From a virus, in IMG/VR virus record IMGVR_UViG_3300005516_000009, positions 1 to 21,315 of that record: a DNA stretch of 21,315 bases; one strand, written 5' to 3'. Under the pieces are notes generated by a model. It was not told the origin of the DNA. It saw nothing but the letters and a program-made list of their open reading frames with translations, and did not search any database. Below, in pieces: positions 1 through 7,600 of the stretch. Numbering within the stretch: the stretch's first letter is position 1; each line of letters begins with the position of its first letter. Position numbers and translations under genes: made by a program.

Positions 1-282
1 TTCCATAAGTTTATCAGTAGCATCAGAAACACTTTTAATCAATTGTCCTGCAACTTCATATGCTCTTGGGGTTTCAGTTTCTTGTGCTAATTCAAGAATG
101 CCATTAATAGCTTCTTGACCCTTTTCTATAATAGAATACAGATTTCCTCTTGTATATTCATAATCCTTTTTAATATCATCTACTGAAGATTTAACCTTCT
201 TAATTTCGGGTTTTACATCTTCAGTAACAACTTCACTTTCAACATTAAAGGCTTTATCCAAATCATTAAATTTATCAGTCAT
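1..282 (-). CDS. 16: Terminase small subunit gp16, N-terminal part (runs off left edge)
   Basis: An ATG at 280-282 opens a frame without stops to the window edge, giving the first 94 residues. It starts MTDKFNDLDKAF and is acidic and helical, with a segment PRAYEVAGQLIKSVSDATDK near residues 72-91. I recognise this pattern from T4-like marine phage gp16. In T4, gp16 oligomerises and hands concatemeric DNA to the large terminase gp17, which packages it into the prohead. The gene starts six bases after the gp15 stop, so it is probably co-transcribed and translationally coupled; only a weak AAAG lies upstream. Position directly after gp15 supports the call, and gp17 would be expected beyond the left edge. 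The C-terminal half is outside the window. Identification rests on remembered family pattern plus synteny. Confidence 0.82.
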   Translation of the reverse strand, partial: MTDKFNDLDKAFNVESEVVTEDVKPEIKKVKSSVDDIKKDYEYTRGNLYSIIEKGQEAINGILELAQETETPRAYEVAGQLIKSVSDATDKLME

Positions 283-288
283 TATACT

Positions 289-1272
289 TTATATAAAGGA
301 ACCATCAAATCCAAAGTCATCACCATCATCTATAAAGACATTATCTTCAACGGTAATAGTCTTAACCTCACCACCTAACAAGTGAGAAGCAATTGTAGTA
401 GCGTCTTCACCACGTCTTACATGTATCTTATTACCAGATTTGGAAGTAACATAAAGTTGTTCCCCATCAATATCAAGACGAGTGTCTTTTGTAATGGAGG
501 AAGCATCAACCACTTCAATAACCTTATCTGTTAAGGTAACATCTTTGGCAAGATTAGTTACAACATTACCGTTATAATCCTTGAGTGCTCTTGGGACAGT
601 TTGATAAGTAACATCTCTAACATTCTTGGCTCCCTTATCTCCAGAATAGTAAGAGATAGAAGCCTTCTTGATGATATCCTTCGTAGCAGATGTAGTAGGA
701 CCAAACAGATATGTTTTAGCTGTAAATCTTAAAGTATATAAAAGAACTCTACGAGAACTAAAATCACCTTCATAATCATCCTGCATAGTGATATTTTCAA
801 GAACTATAGGAACATCTCTTTTCTCTTTTAGTTCTGATACCAATTCAATTGTTAGATTATAAGAAGGTTGGAAGTATGGTAATATTTGTTCAACAATCTG
901 AAGAGCATCATCATTTAACTTCGTCATAATACTCAATTCAAATTGCATATTATAAGGAACTGGCATATATGCCTTTTTAATTTCCTTACTATCTTCAGGA
1001 TCTGTTACAATAAATTGTTGAGTAGTTGATACCTTTCTACTAGCATCATAAGTTAATCCAACAAACTCAAAGGACATTCTCGGCAAAGTAATTGCCGTTG
1101 GCTTATTTAAATCTGGCGACTGCTCAATCCTAGCTAAGAATTTTTGAGTAGGTCCATAAGCTAATGGAACTCTTATTGTAGAATTTTCTTGTTTAATGGT
1201 AATATCATTAAACAGAGTACCAAACCCTATAACAGTCCTTCTCAATATTTCGTTATAAAAATACTCAAACAT
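289..1272 (-). CDS. 15: gp15 proximal tail sheath stabiliser / tail terminator
   Basis: A 327-residue protein beginning MFEYFYNEILRRTVIGFGTL, the typical start of T4-like gp15. T4 gp15 (about 272 residues) forms a hexameric ring that caps the finished tail and docks it to the neck. Residues 1-240 look like the conserved core, including RVPLAYGPTQKFLARI (34-49), MPVPYNMQFELSIMTK (103-118) and RRVLLYTLRFTAKTYLFGP (174-192). Residues 244-304 are a separate beta cassette (IDGEQ, then VRRGEDATTIASHLLGGEV) that also occurs in both giant proteins of this block. The protein ends in an acidic Gly/Phe tail (DDGDDFGFDGSF). Its gene follows gp14 after 40 bases and precedes gp16 by 6. AGGTTAGGAAG lies immediately upstream of the ATG and gives a plausible ribosome site. 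Confidence 0.9.
   Translation of the reverse strand: MFEYFYNEILRRTVIGFGTLFNDITIKQENSTIRVPLAYGPTQKFLARIEQSPDLNKPTAITLPRMSFEFVGLTYDASRKVSTTQQFIVTDPEDSKEIKKAYMPVPYNMQFELSIMTKLNDDALQIVEQILPYFQPSYNLTIELVSELKEKRDVPIVLENITMQDDYEGDFSSRRVLLYTLRFTAKTYLFGPTTSATKDIIKKASISYYSGDKGAKNVRDVTYQTVPRALKDYNGNVVTNLAKDVTLTDKVIEVVDASSITKDTRLDIDGEQLYVTSKSGNKIHVRRGEDATTIASHLLGGEVKTITVEDNVFIDDGDDFGFDGSFI
361..543 (-). repeat. Arg-Gly/His-Gly cassette in gp15
   Basis: Residues 244-304 of gp15 fit the pattern (I/V)(D/G)xE, then about 12-20 residues to VxRG, then T, SH and GxxV. The same pattern occurs in the giant protein at 13737-21315 (its residues 39-95 and 1590-1657, counted from the ATG at 21251) and, more diverged, in the 2,498-residue protein (residues about 2092-2155). 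The cassette replaces or extends the C-terminal region beyond the gp15 core. Confidence 0.6.
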
Positions 1273-1312
1273 CTTCCTAACCTGGATATACTATTATTTA
1301 ACCAAGTTATAA

Positions 1313-2737
1313 TTAGGGTATTCCAAATGGATTTGCTTCTGAGAAATCTAATATATCATCTGCAGAAACTTGAATATTCACATTATCAGCAAATCCATCA
1401 TCAACAGGATTAACATCTACTACCCTGAGTGCATGTGATGCACCTGATGTTGACCCGACAATCATTTCCTCTTTAACAAATATACCTTTTACTGAAGCAA
1501 TTTCCATTTGATTTGTAGTAGAATTCCAAGTCCTAAGTCTTGCCGTTGCTCCACTGACAGATCCTGTAATTACTTCATTAAACACATAATCTCCAGTAGA
1601 ATCCATATTTGGAGAACCGATACTAATAGTTGGTGCTACAGTATAACCAAGTCCTGCATTCTGTATGTGAATAGCCGTAATAATACCAACACTACTTACT
1701 AGTGCAGTTGCTGCGGCTGATACTGTGGATAATCCCGTAAATGTAATAGGTGGATTTGTAATATATCCACCACCCCCACCAGTGACTGTAATAATACCAA
1801 CTACACCGTCTCCAATGAATGCAGTTCCAGCAAATCCTACTCCACTATCACTACTAACTTTTATTGATGGTGCTAAAGTATAACCAGCTCCAGCATTTAC
1901 CAAATTAATTTCTTGAACTGACCTAGTTGCTGGATTGATACTCTTATTACACACAACAATACCACCAATTAATACTGCAGATCCAATACCTGTTATACCA
2001 CTAACTGGTGCTGATGAGAACCCAACAGAAGGTGATCCAATGTATCCACCACCCCTATTAGAAATGGTTACATATTTAATACCACCATCAACAATATTTG
2101 TTATAGCAGTTGCAGTAACACCAGTTCCAACAACAGATAAAGTTTGAGTATGCCCTTGAATGGTATTGATACCATCTTCGGTTAATCCATCAAGGTCATC
2201 CCCAACCAAAACATTATCAATCTCTTCTATTCCAGTAGCAATAACCTCATCTTCAACTCTGAAGAGTTCGCAGGTTAATTCATAGACATATAAGTCTTGG
2301 AGTTGATAATATGGTTTAGCATATTCAATATCTTTAACTTCATACACCCTATCATCAAGAGGGAACCAAATTAAATCACCAGTTTTAGGTCTTGTAGATA
2401 ACTTGATATTAGTCTGATCTTCTATTAAAGGGGAAATATAGTTCTCAAAACGTTCTCTTGAAATAACCAATCTAACTTCATCTTGAGATTGAATACCAAA
2501 TTTTGAAAGGATAGTTCCAGCCCCAGCATATTCATCAAAATTATCCACATAAGCTTCAAGTGGAAGCGCCATATCAAACTTAGATTGGACAACCTCCCTA
2601 AGAACAGTTTTTTCTGTTATATACTTTCTTGGAATATAGAAAATATCAACTCCATACATCCTCAACTGTTCGTTGATAAGATCCTGAACTAGACTCTGCT
2701 CAGATTTAGTACCTTGAGTAAAAAATGGATTTAACAT
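1313..2737 (-). CDS. 14: gp14 neck protein, enlarged by repeat insertion
   Basis: A 474-residue protein starting MLNPFFTQGTKSEQSLVQDL, with YGVDIFYIPRKYITEKTVLR (28-47) and SRERFENYISPLI (93-105), characteristic of T4-like gp14. T4 gp14 (256 residues) joins gp13 to complete the head and form the neck to which the tail attaches. Residues 1-200 resemble the conserved part: GDLIWFPLDDRVYEVKDIE (120-138) and YQLQDLYVYELTCELFRVED (144-163). Residues about 200-375 are an inserted Gly-rich region with four copies of a Gly-Tyr/Pro repeat. They are followed by two SGATA cassettes (387-404 and 423-442). A conserved-looking tail, ADDILDFSEANPFGIP, closes the protein. The gene starts four bases after the gp13 stop with AGGTTGA overlapping that stop. 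The length well above T4 gp14 is explained almost entirely by the insertion. Confidence 0.88.
   Translation of the reverse strand: MLNPFFTQGTKSEQSLVQDLINEQLRMYGVDIFYIPRKYITEKTVLREVVQSKFDMALPLEAYVDNFDEYAGAGTILSKFGIQSQDEVRLVISRERFENYISPLIEDQTNIKLSTRPKTGDLIWFPLDDRVYEVKDIEYAKPYYQLQDLYVYELTCELFRVEDEVIATGIEEIDNVLVGDDLDGLTEDGINTIQGHTQTLSVVGTGVTATAITNIVDGGIKYVTISNRGGGYIGSPSVGFSSAPVSGITGIGSAVLIGGIVVCNKSINPATRSVQEINLVNAGAGYTLAPSIKVSSDSGVGFAGTAFIGDGVVGIITVTGGGGGYITNPPITFTGLSTVSAAATALVSSVGIITAIHIQNAGLGYTVAPTISIGSPNMDSTGDYVFNEVITGSVSGATARLRTWNSTTNQMEIASVKGIFVKEEMIVGSTSGASHALRVVDVNPVDDGFADNVNIQVSADDILDFSEANPFGIP
1613..2077 (-). repeat. Four Gly-Tyr/Pro repeats inside gp14
   Basis: Four protein-level copies of xIxIxNxGxGYxxxPxIxI lie at gp14 residues 221-242, 275-296, 313-335 and 353-375, which correspond to 2012-2077, 1850-1915, 1733-1801 and 1613-1681. 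Cores are NRGGGYIGSPSVGF, NAGAGYTLAPSIKV, GGGGGYITNPPITF and NAGLGYTVAPTISI. They are separated by Gly/Ala/Val-rich linkers and look like a small beta-rich repeat domain. The same motif recurs in both giant proteins. Confidence 0.8.
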
Positions 2738-2741
2738 ACTA

Positions 2742-3587
2742 TCAACCTATCATATCAAATGGAGGAAGTTCATAAGTATTAGACATTTTCTCCATAATCA
2801 ACTCAATTTCTCTTTGAGCGTCATCATATATCTGTCTTCCATTTAATTCAATACCACCAGGAAGTTTTACTCCTTGGAACTTAATCAAGTTCTGCCCCCA
2901 CTGACGCTTAATCAATGCAGTAACATATCTCTTCAAAAATGAATCATTCCAAACTCTTGTAAAGTCATTGGGGTCTAAAAGTCTATAACAATCTATAACA
3001 AAATAAGTATCCTTACTTGCATCACCCCAATCAATATCCAAATATAATCTATCTTGTCTTTGATTAAATCTTATTTGCTTCTGAGTATTGAGCAAGAAAT
3101 CCATATCTTCTAGATATGTTTTTGTTCTTGTATAAGTCAGTAACTCAGTTGTTCCCCAATAATAAACATCATTTAAGAACATCTGATATTTCACACTAAA
3201 CATATTATTAGTTGCGGTCATATTACCGTCATACTTAAATATTCTAGTTATTCCAATAATTTCTGGTGGAACTTGAATATAGTTACTATTCTCTTCAAAT
3301 GAAAATGTCTTAACATCTCCATCAATTGTAGCACTTGCAGTAGTAGTAACTATACCCGCACTATTACTTCCTGCTGGACCTCTGCCCCTATCAATATCTT
3401 CTTGAGTTATCTTATATTTAAGTAATGCTTGTGTTACTCCATCAAAATGCCTTTCATGGAAAAATTGCAATGCATCATCTATAAGATCATCAACCTGCTC
3501 GTCAGCAACATTAATCTCTAATACTGGAGCTCCCAGTTGTCTTTTGCAGTAGTTTACTAGATCTTGCCTACTCGCTGGTTGTGCCAT
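2742..3587 (-). CDS. 13: gp13 neck protein
   Basis: A 281-residue protein starting MAQPASRQDLVNYCKRQLGA and continuing APVLEINVADEQVDDLIDDA, a strongly conserved opening of gp13 in marine T4-like phages. T4 gp13 (309 residues) binds the filled head at the portal vertex and, with gp14, makes the neck. Other typical segments are FFHERHFDGV (42-51), QVPPEIIGITRIFKY (105-119), LYLDIDWGDASKDTYFVIDC (181-200), the basic and aromatic segment SFLKRYVTALIKRQWGQNLI (216-235), and LPGGIELNGRQIYDDAQREI (242-261). Unlike gp14 and gp15 next to it, it carries none of the shared beta cassettes. The 25-base gap upstream has no strong ribosome site, but an NATAAATA octamer lies at its edge. gp14 follows after four bases. 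Confidence 0.93.
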   Translation of the reverse strand: MAQPASRQDLVNYCKRQLGAPVLEINVADEQVDDLIDDALQFFHERHFDGVTQALLKYKITQEDIDRGRGPAGSNSAGIVTTTASATIDGDVKTFSFEENSNYIQVPPEIIGITRIFKYDGNMTATNNMFSVKYQMFLNDVYYWGTTELLTYTRTKTYLEDMDFLLNTQKQIRFNQRQDRLYLDIDWGDASKDTYFVIDCYRLLDPNDFTRVWNDSFLKRYVTALIKRQWGQNLIKFQGVKLPGGIELNGRQIYDDAQREIELIMEKMSNTYELPPFDMIG

Positions 3588-3609
3588 TTATACTACTAAT
3601 CCGTAAAGG

Positions 3610-3617
3610 TATTTATG
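3610..3617 (-). promoter_or_regulatory. Possible T4-type late promoter octamer before gp13
   Basis: The minus strand reads CATAAATA here, one base from the T4 late consensus TATAAATA and matching the NATAAATA form described for cyanophage late genes. It overlaps the end of the 213-residue gene and lies 22 bases upstream of the gp13 ATG. In AT-rich DNA such an octamer can occur by chance, so the call rests on its placement ahead of a core late gene. Confidence 0.35.
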
Positions 3618-4254
3618 GTGCGGATGATATACCAGGATAAACATAAATGTTTCCATCAACAATTTTATAAATGGTTGACGCAGTACCTACTCTTGTAAAG
3701 GTAACTGCTGTTCCTGGAAGAACTGATGATGCAATTGTGGAAGCAGTTCCAATAGTAATAGTGCTAGATGCAGTTGTAATACCAACTACAGAAACATTAG
3801 TAATACCTGCTCCAACAGACATTGAATCTCCAATAGCAACACTACCAACTTTATTGAGAATAAATGAAGTATTACCAACACTCACTGTTTGCCCTACAGC
3901 AACAGATGTGTCTAAAATAGATTTTGTTTCTTTATCACCAGTCAATAAAACATCAAAATAATATCTACCATATCCAATATCTGTAGTAGAAGAAGCATCT
4001 AAAGATATATTAAATTTACCAGCAGAAGCATTTGGGAATCCAACTGTAAATGTCTTCAAAGCACCTGATGTAGAACCAGTGCCAATACTCTTTCTCAATT
4101 GAGCAGAACCAGTATATCCTGTCAAGTCATATGCAGAATTTGAAGTATTTAAAACATTAAAATTGGTATTAAAGTTTGCTCCAGTATAGAGACTTAAACT
4201 AGCACCATATGGTACTCCAGAATCTGGGTCAAATGTGATGTTTTTTGTTGCCAT
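3613..4254 (-). CDS. Virion structural protein with BppU-like N-terminal domain
   Basis: A 213-residue protein. Residues 20-113 resemble the small beta-sandwich found at the start of baseplate/fibre-type proteins (BppU-like): YDLTGYTGSAQLRKS (42-56), a middle strand KFNISLDAS (80-88) and GYGRYYFDVLLTG (94-106). The closing strands YKIVDGNIYVYPGIS (196-210) would complete the fold. Between them, residues about 115-194 form a Val/Gly/Thr/Ser-rich insertion (VGSVAIGDSMSVGAGITNV, then TITIGTAS and GTAVTFTRVG). Related proteins that I remember beside gp13 in cyanophages are shorter and lack a segment this long. A baseplate or fibre role is inferred from fold resemblance and position only. The ATG overlaps the stop of the upstream 59-residue gene by one base (TAATG), which implies coupled translation. 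Confidence 0.6.
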   Translation of the reverse strand: MATKNITFDPDSGVPYGASLSLYTGANFNTNFNVLNTSNSAYDLTGYTGSAQLRKSIGTGSTSGALKTFTVGFPNASAGKFNISLDASSTTDIGYGRYYFDVLLTGDKETKSILDTSVAVGQTVSVGNTSFILNKVGSVAIGDSMSVGAGITNVSVVGITTASSTITIGTASTIASSVLPGTAVTFTRVGTASTIYKIVDGNIYVYPGISSAP

Positions 4255-4433
4255 TATTCTTTAGGTACTCCAATCATTTGTAATACTTCCTGTTGTTTTA
4301 AATAAAGTTTGCAATAAACTTTACTAACATCTCTAAGAATTTCAATATCATCAATATTATCTATCTCAGAAGCTTGTTTAATATACTCAAAACTTTTATT
4401 TAGATTATCTAATGTAATGCTATCAGGATCCAT
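4254..4433 (-). CDS. Small conserved-type protein of unknown function (59 aa)
   Basis: ATG at 4431-4433, stop TAA at 4254-4256. The product begins MDPDSITLDNLNKSFEYIKQ and ends LYLKQQEVLQMIGVPKE. It is acidic in the middle (EIDNIDDIEILRD), predicted helical, and has one Cys and no membrane segment. It resembles small proteins encoded next to gp13 in marine T4-like phages, whose function I do not know. Reality of the gene is well supported: an AAAGGAG ribosome site lies seven bases upstream, its start overlaps the 72-residue gene by 11 bases, and its stop shares one base with the next start (TAATG). Such tight packing suggests production in step with the 213-residue structural protein. Confidence 0.82.
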   Translation of the reverse strand: MDPDSITLDNLNKSFEYIKQASEIDNIDDIEILRDVSKVYCKLYLKQQEVLQMIGVPKE

Positions 4434-4641
4434 TTAATAACTCCTTTAGTAATGATTTTATTTCACTAATGTCGCTTTTCATATTAGCAACTTCATCTTC
4501 TATATTTTGAACCTTTTCCACTTTTTGTTTTTTTAAGTTACGGGAAATAATGTATTTTTTATATTCAGATTTATTGGTATTAACTATTGAATTAGTATCA
4601 GGATCTTTTACAAAATCCTGATGATCTTTTATTTTCTGCAT
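4423..4641 (-). CDS. Small coiled-coil protein (72 aa)
   Basis: A charged 72-residue protein. Residues 1-40 are basic and include DFVKDPDTNSIVNTNKSEYK (9-28), a pattern I recall from small proteins in the same place of other marine T4-like phages. Residues 44-70 form a coiled coil with hydrophobic positions I47, V51, M54, I58, I61, L65 and L68 in regular 4-3 spacing. This predicts a short parallel helix bundle, possibly an oligomerisation or scaffold element. It starts two bases after the stop of the giant DUF4815 gene, without a clear ribosome site, so it is likely translated by coupling. Its last 11 bases overlap the next gene. No function can be assigned from sequence. Confidence 0.75.
   Translation of the reverse strand: MQKIKDHQDFVKDPDTNSIVNTNKSEYKKYIISRNLKKQKVEKVQNIEDEVANMKSDISEIKSLLKELLNGS
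4441..4447 (-). promoter_or_regulatory. Ribosome binding site of the 59-residue gene
   Basis: Minus-strand AAAGGAG, seven bases before the ATG at 4431-4433 and inside the coding region of the 72-residue gene. It is the best Shine-Dalgarno match I found in the window and decides the start of the 59-residue gene. Confidence 0.75.
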
Positions 4642-4643
4642 AA

Positions 4644-7600
4644 TTAAGCCAATGCAAGTACTCTCAAATCTTTAACTCTAGGAATGTGAACCTGATTTGA
4701 TGAAGTCATAACAATCTTAATCTTATAAGCTCTAAATGATGGTAAATCATCAATATTAAACTCATATTCTTTATAATCCAAACCACTACCTTCAACTGAA
4801 GATAATAAAGATTTATCTATTTTAATATCTGAATGTCCATCATTATCAGAACTATCAATAATATTTCCCATATCATTTAGATTAGAATATCCTGGGAATG
4901 GTGTGAAAATAGGTTTAAAGTCAGACTTATCACTAATTGCATAAAATACTCTAATATCACATGAAGTATTGATATAAGCATTAAGCAATACCTTAATGGA
5001 AGTAGCAGAATTTTCTAAAGTTACTTCCTTAGAAATATATTGACATGCTGTCGGGTCTTCCTTAAGAGTATTTACTCTATAATCATTTGCATAATCAGTA
5101 ATTGGACTATTAACTCTGTTTGATGTAGTCATAAAACTTAATCTTTGACTATCAATCATAGGAGAAACTTTCGAATCCATTGTATTGAGAAGTAACTTCA
5201 TATGAACAGATTTGCTACCAGGCAAGGTTGCTAATTTGCTACTTTCATTGGGTTTTGAGCATATCAATCTAGTAGAATTAAAATAGTTATTCTCATTAAT
5301 AGTAACATATTGATATCCCATATCTATGAATGGAATCTCACTTCCATCCATACTTTGACCACTAACAGTTCTAACTTGTGCTTTTAATGTAGTTCCTGGA
5401 ACAGTTATATTCTCAATTACCGGAGTAAGAACTTCAAACGGAATATTTTGAGTTGCTCTTACATTATATCCACCTGTAGATTTGGTCTCATTTAAATATA
5501 GTTCAGGATATCCTCCAGCAGAAGTAGCCCTACTAACATTATTAGAATCCAGCAATGTTGAAGTATCAATTTTAATATGATATGAATCATAAGAAATGGC
5601 ATTATCAAGAAGAACACTATTTAAATCATGGGATTTATTAATTCTTCCCAGATTGACACCACCAAGTTCATATTTAAACACAGGTGTCCCTGCAGGATAA
5701 GAACTAGACCTTGTATTGGTACTAAATACTCCCCTAGTCACTGTTCCACCAAGAATATTTGAACCTACACTAGTATAACTTATAATCTCACTACCAACTT
5801 GAATGAATCCTACATTGGTAGCTGCAACACCAACATTTTCAAATGTTTCAAAATCTGTTGCATCCTCTACAGTTATGCCTCCAGTACCAGAATATGAAGT
5901 ACTTAATTTAGTTGGTTTAATATCAGTTTTTACATCACTTATATCAACAATGTTATCTGAGAAATACATTCCATGATTCTTATGATTTACCTTAATATAA
6001 AGACCATCAGTAATATTTGTTACAATTGCTGCAGGCACATTACCACCATTAGAAGCATTTAATTCAGTAAGACCTATACCACTAACACCAGAAGTGTAGT
6101 ATATTGTACTACCAGTTCCAGTAGCAAAATTTCCCTGGACTTGATCTAAAATAAACTCACTAGTTCCACCAATAGAAGCCACTGTTAGTTTAACATCCCT
6201 TCCTATATCAAGTGTTCCAATCTGCGATACACCAAGAACATCACCAGCTTGATAACCACTACCACCATTAGCAATGGTAGCAACACCAGCAATTGATCCA
6301 TTTGTAATGGTAATATTAGCAGTTGCACTTCCACCTTTACCTGTAATAGTGGTTAAGGTTACACCATCAAATGTATAGTTAGCAGCAGCTGGAGTAAATC
6401 CAAGACCCGCATTAGTAATAGTCAAAGATGTTAATGATCCAGCAACACCTGCTAGATTACCAGTAGCTTGTGTATTTAATTGACTAACTGTGTTACCAAT
6501 TCTATAGTTAGAATCTGCAACAGTTGTTCCGAATCCAACCCTAACACTCTTAGAAATAATATTTAATGGATTTGCTGGTAATACTGGAAGGAGACTATTT
6601 CCTACCTTATTATTACTAGCACCGGTAGTATCTGGATTGTACAAGTCAATAGAACCAGATAACTCAAAATCTGCTCTAATAATCTTAAATTTAAGTTCTT
6701 CCAGTTTAGAAGATTCCCATGCTCCAGCATTTGAAGGTTTGAATAGAGAACCTAAATTTGGAGAGTTTGAAACTGCTCTTCCACTTGTACTGGGCTCACC
6801 ATATCTGGAGATAGGCACAGTATAATTTCCTGAATTTGTAGATAAAGTAATAGCATATTCTTTACCACTACCTTCCAGATAAACAGGAGAATCAAATCTT
6901 ACTGGAGTAACATTATTACCAGTAGTAGTTTCATTAGGACCAAGAATTACTTCAGAGAAAGGAATAACTTTTTGAGATGGAACTCCATTTTCAACAGTTC
7001 TTAATTGGAAAGTTATTGGAATATTAGCATCTACTGTACCAAAGAAAAGATTGCACCTTGTTAAGAAAATACCACTACGTTCACTAACAGTAAATGTCTG
7101 TGCTAAAGGATTAGTCCATCCACCAATTTTTTCTTGTGATCCACCAAGTGTTCTTACTCTTATGTAAGATGTTCCTAAAGCTTTACTGTAAGTGGAAGAA
7201 TCAAATTCCTGCTTATAAGCAATCTTTGGATTTCTAAGAGAAATTGTATTAGTCTTAACATTATCTAGTTTTCCATATACACTAAATTGATCTTCTGCAA
7301 CAGTATGAGAAAAATCTCTATTGTTTGAAGGTTCATCAATCAGAGTAAATAATTTTGTACCAGATTCAAACTTAGGATTGTTTTTCTTTCTAGGATCAGG
7401 AATACAGATAGTTCCCTGTATATATGTTTCACTAGTTACCAATTCTTTGTCTGAAACTGTTGCTACTGCACCACTAGTTTCACCTACCAGAACCATACCA
7501 TTAACAGCATATCCCTGGAATCTATATCCCTTAGTCATTGAATATAAATCAATATTCAAATAACTTGAACTAGGAGTATATGCAGTTGGTGGTATTCCAT

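Noticed and set aside
1273-1312. Possible terminator between gp14 and gp15 (TAACTTGGTTA hairpin)
   Set aside because: The stem is only four base pairs, AT-rich, and is not followed by a T tract. It is more likely chance sequence in a 40-base gap.
1613-2077. Regularly spaced repeats that might suggest a CRISPR array or tandem DNA repeat
   Set aside because: The repetition is at protein level only; the DNA copies have diverged, spacing is uneven, and the stretch is an uninterrupted part of gp14.
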